The notes under the pieces are model-generated. The model was not told the origin of the DNA, searched no databases, and saw only the letters and a program-made list of their open reading frames with translations. The position numbers and the translations under genes are program-made. A stretch of DNA of 42,975 nucleotides from an uncultured Alphaproteobacteria bacterium (lineage in GTDB: Bacteria > Pseudomonadota > Alphaproteobacteria > RF32 > CAG-239). The DNA lies in assembly GCA_944390895.1 (NCBI GenBank), contig CALXRQ010000014.1, forward strand, positions 1 to 42,975. The letters are read 5' to 3'. Positions 34,657 through 42,975 of the stretch are shown piece after piece (the first letter of the stretch is position 1; the number at the start of each line of letters is the position of its first letter).

Positions 34657-35178
34657 ATGAATAAACGTTTGCGTAATATCCTTATCTTCTGTTCTCTTTC
34701 CGTTTTGCTCGTTGTTTTGTCGGCCGCTGCGGCGTCTGTCGGTTCCGCACCGGCGGCGCAGAAATTCGGGCTTGACGGTTTCAGTGATTATAATCTGGCG
34801 CTGACGGGAAGCGAAAAGGGGGTTAATACCTATTCCGGCAGGAAAAACAATTTGCGTCTGATTTTCAGCATAGAAGAAGATCAGGTCCGGAAAATGATTC
34901 TGACCTACGACAACAACATTGCCACAGGCGAGCGCCAGACCCTGAGCCTGGAAATTTTGGATTTGTCGGGCAGGCTTTTCCCCGGAAAAATCGTTTCTTT
35001 GGCCGAAGCGCAGCAAAAACTTTATGAAGAGCTGAACAATTTGAAAACCGACCGTGACGACAAGGTTTTTGTCATTGACCGTTTACGTTTTGAAATAAAT
35101 CTGGTCAATGATCTGGTCAACGTCCGGGTAACGGCGGTTCAGCCTACCGGCCAAGATAACGCTGCAATGCCGCTTTGA
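34657..35178 (+). CDS. Exported protein of unknown function
   Basis: A 173-aa protein with an N-terminal signal or anchor (residues 7-27, NILIFCSLSVLLVVLSAAAA), then a periplasmic-type domain. Not recognised. The mature part has alternating polar strands (NLALTGSEKGVNTYSGRKN) and two amphipathic helices. It has its own promoter and a strong AAGGAG. Its last 35 bp overlap the 3' end of the convergent NUDIX gene. Confidence 0.7.
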   Translation: MNKRLRNILIFCSLSVLLVVLSAAAASVGSAPAAQKFGLDGFSDYNLALTGSEKGVNTYSGRKNNLRLIFSIEEDQVRKMILTYDNNIATGERQTLSLEILDLSGRLFPGKIVSLAEAQQKLYEELNNLKTDRDDKVFVIDRLRFEINLVNDLVNVRVTAVQPTGQDNAAMPL

Positions 35179-35662
35179 CGGATTCCAGACCGAAGGCGTC
35201 GATGTTTATTTCCCGGCGGGGAATAAACAATATTTCCGAATTTTCGCTTTTGTCCGGCAGCAGGCGCTCCGTATCTTTAATTTTTGCCTCAAAAAAGAAG
35301 TCCAGCGGATAGAGTTCCACGCCCTTGTATTCATAATGGTTGGGAATGCTGAACAAATATTTTCCGAGCGAAATTTCCAGATTCGTCTCTTCCCGAACCT
35401 CGCGTTTTACGGCGTCCTCAATGCATTCTCCCGCTTCGCAGAAACCGCCGGGAAGATGCAGTGTGCCTTTGGCGGGTTCTTTGGTGCGCCGCACCGCGAG
35501 CAGACGGTCCTGTTGGTCAAAAATCAGCGCCGCGCCGCCGATGGTGGGGTTTTTGTACATTTCATAGCCGCAGCTCCGGCAGACGCGCATATTGGCGTGT
35601 TTGTTTTCCCAGGCGGATTTTCCGCACTTCGGGCAGAATTTCAAAACGTCGAACGGATCCAT
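35144..35662 (-). CDS. NUDIX hydrolase with N-terminal zinc ribbon
   Basis: A 172-aa protein. Residues 9-31 form a zinc ribbon (FCPKCGK ... VCRSCGYEM, four Cys) as in NudC-type and related enzymes. The Nudix box follows from about residue 76: GGFCEAGE, then REVREET, keeping the family's G, E and REUxEE spacing. Such enzymes hydrolyse nucleoside diphosphate derivatives; the substrate cannot be told. The open frame reaches 35755, but the ATG at 35662 with AGGAAAAA upstream is preferred because the zinc ribbon starts there. Confidence 0.9.
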   Translation of the reverse strand: MDPFDVLKFCPKCGKSAWENKHANMRVCRSCGYEMYKNPTIGGAALIFDQQDRLLAVRRTKEPAKGTLHLPGGFCEAGECIEDAVKREVREETNLEISLGKYLFSIPNHYEYKGVELYPLDFFFEAKIKDTERLLPDKSENSEILFIPRREINIDAFGLESVKAALQRYLGR

Positions 35663-35748
35663 TTTTTCCTGCTTTCCATTGTGATTAAAACGTCTGCAAT
35701 AATAGGAAAATATGTTTAAGGAAAAGATAATATTCTTAATTTGTGAAA

Positions 35749-35770
35749 AAAGCACCCTTTCGGGTGCTTT
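35749..35770 (-). terminator. Terminator of the 54-aa gene
   Basis: Stem AAAGCACCC/GGGTGCTTT with four-base loop; on the minus strand a T-run continues (TTTTTTCAC). It lies 11 bp beyond the stop of the 35781-35945 gene. Confidence 0.88.
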
Positions 35771-35780
35771 CCGTTTGGTG

Positions 35781-35945
35781 TTATGAGTTCTTTTTCTTAT
35801 GGGGCGCTTCTTCGCTGATGTCGATTTCGTCTTCTTCGACCATCAGGTCTTCGTCGTTAAAACCCTTGGCATAGCGTTCGTTCATATCCATGCAGGGGCA
35901 GGAAGATTTTTGAGCGCTTTTTTTGGTAGTAGAGGTATGTTCCAT
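35781..35945 (-). CDS. Small acidic protein of unknown function
   Basis: A 54-aa hydrophilic protein with a CPCMDMNERYAKGF core and an acidic second half (DEDLMVEEDEIDISEE). Not recognised; probably cytoplasmic and partly disordered. The ATG at 35945 has AAGGAG seven bases upstream, far better than the upstream frame, and a terminator follows, so the gene is well supported despite its size. Confidence 0.7.
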   Translation of the reverse strand: MEHTSTTKKSAQKSSCPCMDMNERYAKGFNDEDLMVEEDEIDISEEAPHKKKNS

Positions 35946-36105
35946 TGTTTTTCTCCTTGTAAAATGGTTACAGCAATGAGATAAGCCATCAAAAGCAAAA
36001 GCCAATAGATAATTGGTCATAGGCTTTGAATGCCATCTTTGATTGACAAGCGGAACAGATTTGATTATTTATAAAAATAAGTTTTACAAATAAGGCCTTT
36101 ATCAA

Positions 36106-36825
36106 ATGAACAACACAACCGTCCGAAAGCTGCCTCTTGCGGAAATTTTCAAGTCCGCGCTGCGCTTTTTCGTTTCCAAGCCGCTGGCAATGCTGGTATA
36201 TTCTCTCATAAACTATGCGATTATCATTGTCGGCATTGCCACTTGGTCGCAGCCGGCGTTTTTATTGCTGGCCGTTGCGGCTTATGCTTTCTGGAGCTGG
36301 TTTTTCCGCTGGTATTTTGATAAGAAGCCGTATTTTGACCGGCGTTCTCTGTTTTCGTCTTTGGCGCCGTCTACCAAGATTCTGGTTTTGGGCTTTATTG
36401 TCATGACCATACTCATTTTGCTGCCGTTTGCGCCTTTGTTTCTGGGTTTCAACGGGCAATATGCCGACCGCTATCTGGCCTTTTTGCAAAAATATATGCA
36501 GGAAAGTCAGACCATAGACGCGGTTTTGAGCGTCATTACCGTTTTCATAGCGCCCTACATTCTGTTCCGGCCGTTTTTCGCCTGGATCGGTTCTCTGATC
36601 GGCCGCAACGGCAACCTGCGCTTTGCCATGCAGAAAACCCGCGGCAATTATTGGCAGATTGTGGCGCTGCTGCTGGTTTTGAATATTCCGTTTATGATTG
36701 TGGAGCAGGCGGGAAACTGGTTTGGCTGGTCTTCTTACGTGCGGTTTTTCCTGATGTCGCCGCTGATTGTGTACGGCAATCTCCTGATTGCCAAGTCTTA
36801 TGAATATTTCTTTATGGAAGAATAA
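36106..36825 (+). CDS. Integral membrane protein of unknown function
   Basis: A 239-aa protein with about five to six transmembrane segments (about 26-44, 47-64, 95-115, 145-162, 182-200 and 210-228), separated by basic loops (FFRWYFDKKPYFDRRS). Not recognised; it has the look of a polytopic membrane protein without transporter motifs. AAGGCC precedes the ATG. It converges with the XRE regulator gene, 10 bp apart. Confidence 0.75.
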   Translation: MNNTTVRKLPLAEIFKSALRFFVSKPLAMLVYSLINYAIIIVGIATWSQPAFLLLAVAAYAFWSWFFRWYFDKKPYFDRRSLFSSLAPSTKILVLGFIVMTILILLPFAPLFLGFNGQYADRYLAFLQKYMQESQTIDAVLSVITVFIAPYILFRPFFAWIGSLIGRNGNLRFAMQKTRGNYWQIVALLLVLNIPFMIVEQAGNWFGWSSYVRFFLMSPLIVYGNLLIAKSYEYFFMEE

Positions 36826-36835
36826 GGCGGAAGGT

Positions 36836-37195
36836 CTATTTTTTTCTGGCTTTTTCCAGGATGCTGATGGCGTCGGACACCAGGTTCAGAAAGTCGAGGT
36901 CATATTCGGTCAGACGGACAGCAATGTCTTCAATCTTCTTGCGAAGAATTTTATCCTTTGGCTGTTTTTTGGGAAATTCGAACAATTCGCTCAATTCTAC
37001 ACCCAGTTTATCGGCAATTTTCTTTATTGTTTCTATTTTGGGAGATATTTTTCCGAGCTCAATGCCTGATATGGTGTTCATCGACATATCCATATCATAG
37101 GCCAGCTCAAGCTGGCTCACACCCTTAAGTTTCCTAAGCTCCCGAATTCTTATCCCAAGCTGCGCTGCAAAATCGTTTTCGTTCATACGGAACAT
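36836..37195 (-). CDS. XRE-family transcriptional regulator
   Basis: A 119-aa protein with a helix-turn-helix at about 12-66: IRELRKLKGVSQLELAYDMD (helices 1-2), then MNTISGIELGKISP (recognition helix and loop) and the closing IKKIADKLGVELSELFEF. The C-terminal 45 residues form a charged helix. The divergent intergenic region holds a 12-bp perfect inverted repeat over a promoter, the likely operator. An alternative start is ATG 37186. It probably controls the exported-protein genes to the right and its own expression; that is inference. Confidence 0.9.
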   Translation of the reverse strand: MFRMNENDFAAQLGIRIRELRKLKGVSQLELAYDMDMSMNTISGIELGKISPKIETIKKIADKLGVELSELFEFPKKQPKDKILRKKIEDIAVRLTEYDLDFLNLVSDAISILEKARKK

Positions 37196-37232
37196 ATTCC
37201 TATTTTATTATGAAACTATATATACTATTTAA

Positions 37233-37267
37233 TGGTAATTTTTTTTCTTGACTCTAAAAAATTACCA
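37233..37267. promoter_or_regulatory. Palindromic operator candidate
   Basis: Perfect inverted repeat TGGTAATTTTTT / AAAAAATTACCA, arms 37233-37244 and 37256-37267, spaced by 11 bp. It covers the -35 element of the rightward promoter (37248) and lies 38 bp upstream of the divergent XRE gene: the expected position for a repressor site. Confidence 0.65.
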
Positions 37268-37276
37268 ATATATTAT
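37248..37276 (+). promoter_or_regulatory. Promoter of the Cys-rich/DGR surface locus
   Basis: TTGACT (37248-37253), 17-bp spacer, TATTAT (37271-37276); predicted start near 37283. It lies inside and beside the palindromic operator and is the only good promoter before 37451. Confidence 0.7.
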
Positions 37277-37282
37277 GAATCA

Positions 37283-37427
37283 TAAGGCGGGTGATTTATA
37301 ATATTAACAATATTTAGTGAATCATTTGCCCGGGAAAAGAGGGCACAGAACTAAAGCCTATATTTCTGTTATCCTCACTAAAGCATACACACTCGTAAAG
37401 ATACTCCGGCCCTCTTTTCCAATTTTT
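37283..37427 (+). ncRNA. Structured leader or small RNA (candidate)
   Basis: From the predicted start, two stacked hairpin domains can form. The first is 37288-37332 (CGGG-TGAT ... ATCA-tttg-CCCG, with an inner TAATATT/AATATTA). The second is closed by a perfect 12-bp stem, GGAAAAGAGGGC (37333-37344) with GCCCTCTTTTCC (37409-37420), and contains a smaller CAGAA/TTCTG stem. AATTTTT follows, as in an intrinsic terminator. It is either a 5' regulatory leader of the 37451 gene or a separate small RNA of about 145 nt. No known RNA family is recognised. Confidence 0.5.
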
Positions 37428-37450
37428 ATGTTAATTAAGGCAGGTATAAA

Positions 37451-38143
37451 ATGAAGTCAGGTATTTTACATATTTTATTTCTGAGTGGCGTGGTTCTGTG
37501 CTGCGGACACAGAGAAGCCTGTTCCCGGGCGGTGTTTTTGCCCGATGCGCAAGACGGCGAATGGGCGGGGCACACGGTCTCTGAAGATTATAACGTTTAC
37601 AGTTCCTGCGTGCAGGACGGATATAAGCTGACTTCTTGCCCTGAAGGTTCTACGCCGAGCGGTCGTTGTCCGCTTTATCCGACGCTTTTTGATAAATGTA
37701 TCTCAAATTCGGATATCTGCCGCGAGCAGGGATATGTCATCCGCTGCCCGGAGGGAGAAGAAGCCGATTATTCGCAAAGATGTCCGCAGGATTCCGTATA
37801 TACAAAATGCAAATGTGCCGCTTGCCTCGGATATGACTATACCGAGGTTGAAGCCAATTCTGACGGCTATATTGCCGACGGAGAGCCGTGTCTCAGCTGT
37901 CAAACGGAAAAATATAAGAGAAAAATAAATCCCTGCGAAGGTTATGAATATGATGCCGGAAATTGCGGCGTAAATTCCTGCGGCAAGCTCGCCGGAGACA
38001 CGTGCCAGTCCGGCTCGACGCTGAAATATAAAAAATGCGATCCTTGTCCGGCGCCGTCGCCGACTTGCAGCGACGGTTCCTGGAACCTGGACAACTATTG
38101 GTGTAACGGTGCCCTGCGCTGCTGGCTGCCGCAGAGCAATTAG
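37451..38143 (+). CDS. Cys-rich exported protein
   Basis: A 230-aa protein with a signal peptide (ILHILFLSGVVLCCG, cleaved near residue 23) and about 30 Cys in a repeated layout (SCVQDGYKLTSCPEG, ICREQGYVIRCPEG, CAACLGYDYTEVE, CEGYEYDAGNCG). The units share C-x(4-5)-Y-x(3-5)-C-P, also seen at the start of the next protein (CDSLGYTKTASDC ... LKCPFD). It is probably a disulfide-stabilised surface or periplasmic protein. AAGGCAGG precedes the ATG. It is in the same direction as the DGR target gene, 130 bp away. Confidence 0.78.
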   Translation: MKSGILHILFLSGVVLCCGHREACSRAVFLPDAQDGEWAGHTVSEDYNVYSSCVQDGYKLTSCPEGSTPSGRCPLYPTLFDKCISNSDICREQGYVIRCPEGEEADYSQRCPQDSVYTKCKCAACLGYDYTEVEANSDGYIADGEPCLSCQTEKYKRKINPCEGYEYDAGNCGVNSCGKLAGDTCQSGSTLKYKKCDPCPAPSPTCSDGSWNLDNYWCNGALRCWLPQSN

Positions 38144-38163
38144 ACAAACCGCGAGGCAGAGAA

Positions 38164-38277
38164 ATGTTTCAGATTGATAGCGCTGATTTCGATAATTTTG
38201 ATATTTGCAACGGCTTATATCCTGTTTCAGATGATTTTATGACAGCCGCCATTATTATAAAAGGAGAAAGAAAATGA
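38164..38277 (+). CDS. Small ORF coupled to the DGR target gene
   Basis: A 37-aa frame (MFQIDSADFDNFDICNGLYP onward) whose TGA overlaps the ATG of the DGR target gene (ATGA at 38274-38277), with GAGGCAGAG upstream of its own start. It may be a translated leader that couples expression, or chance. The overlap hides the target's own strong AAGGAG inside this frame. Confidence 0.35.
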   Translation: MFQIDSADFDNFDICNGLYPVSDDFMTAAIIIKGERK

Positions 38278-39047
38278 AAACAAATTTAAAAAACATATTC
38301 GGAGCAGGCCTGTTCGCTCTGGCTTTCTCCGTCGGTGCGACAGCCGCAGCTGCGGCAGAGAGCTGCGCTGTCCCGCCAAGCTGCGATTCATTGGGTTATA
38401 CCAAAACCGCGTCCGATTGTCAGGATATGTCAACGCTGAAATGTCCGTTTGACACCTCAAAGGTTTTCTGCGTGTCGGCCGATGAACTGCCGTCTAGCAA
38501 CTGTGCAATCGGAGATATTCTTTATTCCGATAAAACGTGTAATGCTAACGTTGTTGCGAGCAAGAAACCGATAGGTGTCGTATTTGACAGTACAAACAGA
38601 TTGGCAATAGCCTTAAATACATCTTTAATGAAATGGTCGACGGAGTATTTTGATATTCCGAACTTGACAAATATAACATCGTCATCGGCGGCAACGGCAG
38701 ATTGGCAGGGTAAAGGAAATACGGCTACTATTATATCATATTGCAAAGCTAATTCAAAAAGCTGTCCGGCTGCCGAATATGCCAATTCTTACACAACAGA
38801 CGGAACAAATGCTGGAGATTGGTATTTGCCGGCTATGGGTGAATTAAACGCTATTTATGGTAATAAAGGTACATTAAATACAGCTTTATCTAAAATAGGA
38901 GGTGTCCTGTTTGGCGATGAGTATATTTGGTCTTCTTCCGAGGTCTCTTACAACTACGCTTGGTACCAGTCCTTCGATAATGGTAATCTCTACTACGGCG
39001 ACGGTAAGAACGATTACAATTACGTTCGCCCGGTCCTGGCTTTTTAG
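38274..39047 (+). CDS. DGR target protein: exported, C-type-lectin-like (DUF1566) with variable region
   Basis: A 257-aa protein. Residues 1-29 are a signal peptide (FALAFSVGATAAAAA). Residues about 30-70 are a Cys-rich segment related to the preceding gene. Residues about 80-257 form a DUF1566/FGE-like C-type-lectin fold: GVVFDSTNRLAIAL, DWYLPAMGELNAIY, TLNTALSKIGG, YIWSSSE and the terminal NYVRPVLAF. The last part (YAWYQSFDNGNLYYGDGKN) is Tyr/Asn/Asp/Gly-rich, as in diversified ligand-binding surfaces. The final 29 bp recur in the template region at 39191-39219, and a reverse transcriptase gene follows. It presumably displays a variable binding surface outside the cytoplasm. Confidence 0.88.
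   Translation: MKTNLKNIFGAGLFALAFSVGATAAAAAESCAVPPSCDSLGYTKTASDCQDMSTLKCPFDTSKVFCVSADELPSSNCAIGDILYSDKTCNANVVASKKPIGVVFDSTNRLAIALNTSLMKWSTEYFDIPNLTNITSSSAATADWQGKGNTATIISYCKANSKSCPAAEYANSYTTDGTNAGDWYLPAMGELNAIYGNKGTLNTALSKIGGVLFGDEYIWSSSEVSYNYAWYQSFDNGNLYYGDGKNDYNYVRPVLAF
38956..39045 (+). other. DGR variable region (VR)
   Basis: The 3' end of the target gene. It shares ACGCTTGG (38956-38963) and the last 29 bp (39017-39045) with the template region; between them the codons line up partly, with A in the template facing T or C here (AAC to TAC three times, ATC to CTC), the hallmark of adenine mutagenesis. Some differences are not at A, and VR is 13 bp longer, so the present template is not its exact parent. 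The constant 29 bp play the part of the IMH element. Confidence 0.8.
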
Positions 39048-39070
39048 TGGTTTTAACCATTTAACTTTTA

Positions 39071-39092
39071 TCTGCCCCGCCGGCGGGGCAGA
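39071..39092. promoter_or_regulatory. 22-bp perfect palindrome after VR
   Basis: A fully self-complementary sequence, TCTGCCCCGCC plus its mirror, 25 bp past the VR end. It can be the terminator of the target gene, or the hairpin/cruciform that in characterised DGRs lies just after VR and aids target recognition. T-rich sequence after it is weak. Confidence 0.65.
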
Positions 39093-39117
39093 TTTAATTT
39101 TGAAAACCTTAGAATTT

Positions 39118-39141
39118 CTCGCGCTCCGCAAGGAGCGCGAG
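39118..39141 (+). other. Hairpin with GCAA tetraloop at the template start
   Basis: A 10-bp perfect stem CTCGCGCTCC/GGAGCGCGAG closed by GCAA (a GNRA loop), directly before the template homology at 39143. It probably structures the 5' part of the template RNA. Confidence 0.6.
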
Positions 39142-39142
39142 A

Positions 39143-39219
39143 ACGCTTGGAACCAGAGATTCAGCGATGGCAACATCAACAACAAAATACCAATTACGTT
39201 CGCCCGGTCCTGGCTTTTT
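39143..39219 (+). other. DGR template region (TR), apparently damaged
   Basis: Starts with ACGCTTGG and is A-rich (AAC, AAC, ATC, AAC, AAC, AAA codons; NAWNQRFSDGNINN in the VR frame), then joins the 29-bp constant end (39191-39219). Between these anchors it is 40 bp against 53 bp in VR, and the difference of 13 is not a multiple of 3, so copying it would put the target out of frame. It lies between the target and the RT gene, as in many DGRs. Confidence 0.8.
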
Positions 39220-39252
39220 TGAAAAAAACGTTTATATGAATGAGAACTGGTT

Positions 39253-39720
39253 ATGCAGTTAGAGCTATTTGAGGAAAATTGCGGCGGCATCGGTCTGGAT
39301 GAGTTGTTTCAGGCTTATTATGACTGCCGCAAAAACAAACGAAAAACCTTTAACGCGCTTGAATTTGAGGCCGACTATGAAAATCGGCTGCTGGAGCTTT
39401 GGCGCGACATCAATGCCCACCGCTATTATCCCGGCCGCTCCATCGCCTTTGTGGTGACGGAGCCCGTCAAAAGGGAGGTTTTTGCCGCAGATTTTCGCGA
39501 CCGTATCGTTCATCATCTGATTATCAACAAAATCAACCGCCTGCTGGAGGCTGATTTTATTTCCGACAGCTACTCCTGCCGGGAGGGAAAGGGCGTGCAG
39601 TACGGCATAAAATGCATTGCCGAATATATGTATCTCTGCTCGGAAGGCTATACCAAAGACTGCTATATCTTAAAAATGGATATACAGTCTTTTTTTATGA
39701 GCATCGACAAGCGCCTGCTC
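39253..39720 (+). pseudogene. Truncated DGR reverse transcriptase
   Basis: About 156 residues of a group-II-intron-like/DGR reverse transcriptase: the N-terminal RT-0/1 region (YYPGRSIAFVVTEPVKREVF), motif 1-2 (AADFRDRIVHHLI), SYSCREGKGVQYGI and motif A (LKMDIQSFFMSIDK with the first catalytic Asp). The protein should continue for another 150-180 residues with motifs B to E including the catalytic YxDD. Instead the sequence runs into the 3' end of ligA in the antisense direction, so the frame after 39720 is meaningless. It has no visible functional active site. The start lies 33 bp after TR. Confidence 0.88.
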
Positions 39721-42517
<2,797 letters not shown>

Positions 42518-42552
42518 TTTAGCCTCCTAAAAATGTTGTTAACTGACTATAC

Positions 42553-42580
42553 ATAATACAAAAGTAATAATTAATGACAA
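42553..42580 (-). promoter_or_regulatory. Promoter of infC
   Basis: On the minus strand TTGTCA (42580-42575), 16-bp spacer, TATTAT (42558-42553), about 30 bp before the AGGAGG/ATA start. Confidence 0.5.
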
Positions 42581-42781
42581 GTTAAAAGTGATTCTTTTCT
42601 ATGTCTTCGCCGTGAGATTCTCCGCCTCTGCGGCGGGTAAAACATTCCTGACTTATATATAATATAAAGGATTAAGACTTCAATACAGCTTGACTTGTAA
42701 AATATTTCGTAATAATATCTGCAAATATCAAGAGGTTAACTGTTTATTCACAAAAAAATAAAAATTTTTGAAAAAAAGTTA

Positions 42782-42810
42782 TTGACTTCTGCAAGAGACT
42801 GTCATATAAA
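42782..42810 (+). promoter_or_regulatory. Strong promoter for a gene beyond the window
   Basis: TTGACT (42782-42787), exact 17-bp spacer, TATAAA (42805-42810). The predicted transcript from about 42817 runs untranslated for some 150 nt, ending in CAAGGAA at the window edge, where a ribosome binding site would be. Apart from a six-codon ORF at 42828-42848 the leader has no coding potential. The stretch 42581-42781 shows nothing else. Confidence 0.7.
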
Positions 42811-42975
42811 CCCCCTTGTCGCTGAGATGGCGGCGGTCAAAAACTAAAGGCCACCAACACTTACGGCGAGTTATAAAGGAAGAGTATATAAGTAAGAAAT
42901 AAGAGGATACGCAGACGGTTTTATTAATCTGTGAGAAGATAGATAAATAAAAGTCTGATTGTATCAAACAAGGAA

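Noticed and set aside
38902..39222. Plus-strand frame spanning VR and TR
   Set aside because: It reads VR out of the target frame and passes through the palindrome; the similarity to NAWNQRF comes from the template, not a protein.
42779..42967. Minus-strand 62-codon frame at the right edge
   Set aside because: It overlaps a strong plus-strand promoter and leader, and has no ribosome binding site.
42817..42975. tmRNA or RNase P RNA in the right-end leader
   Set aside because: No tRNA-like ends, tag reading frame or conserved P RNA core could be found.

Overview
The window looks like a chromosomal segment of an alphaproteobacterium. It carries the alphaproteobacterial cell-cycle regulators ctrA and a ChpT-type phosphotransferase next to fliI-fliJ, and the HpnC/D/E route to squalene. 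I infer an uncultured, possibly host-associated lineage, because RTX/type I secretion genes, Cys-rich exported proteins and a diversity-generating retroelement (DGR) target of the DUF1566/C-type-lectin kind sit together. That taxonomic detail is inference. No integrase, transposase or CRISPR array is visible.

Region by region: (1) 1-1486 is repetitive, with a 420-bp direct repeat present twice at a 1001-bp offset around a small GIY-YIG nuclease gene. (2) 1487-5609, minus strand, is one tightly packed unit, trmFO-hpnC-hpnD-hpnE. (3) 5766-8938, plus strand, holds an exported unknown protein, chpT, a receiver-only response regulator and cheR. It converges on ctrA (9010-9699), which is divergent from fliI-fliJ-sod. 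(4) 12340-17837 is housekeeping and unknown small genes: YbaK, two related unknown proteins, a MsrA-MsrB fusion and a DksA-like zinc finger. (5) 17887-33741 is an AT-rich accessory region. It contains a twice-frameshifted pseudogene, a type I secretion operon (ABC transporter, membrane fusion protein and a coupled KAP NTPase), decayed RTX fragments, two small membrane proteins and a 1448-aa RTX protein. A string of cargo cassettes follows (L,D-transpeptidase-like effector plus small membrane protein; small membrane protein; archaemetzincin-like protease), separated by remnants of the tRNA-Glu 3' end and its terminator and finishing at the intact tRNA-Glu(CTC). (6) 34029-37195 is core-like: apt, an exported protein, a NUDIX hydrolase, a membrane protein and an XRE regulator. 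(7) 37196-39720 is a surface/DGR locus: operator and promoter, structured leader, Cys-rich exported protein, DGR target protein with variable region, template region, and a reverse transcriptase cut off after motif A exactly where ligA ends. (8) 39721-42517, minus strand, is ligA and infC, the latter starting at a non-canonical ATA codon. A strong outward promoter lies at 42782-42810.

How they fit together: ChpT, CtrA and the flagellar genes form the usual alphaproteobacterial phosphorelay/motility block. The T1SS genes presumably export the adjacent RTX protein. Its N-terminal 200 residues look like a permuted papain-like hydrolase domain and are preceded by two small membrane proteins, so a secreted-toxin/immunity arrangement is a reasonable hypothesis. 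The most notable systems are the decaying DGR, the RTX effector locus and the tRNA-Glu cassette array carrying effector-like genes.
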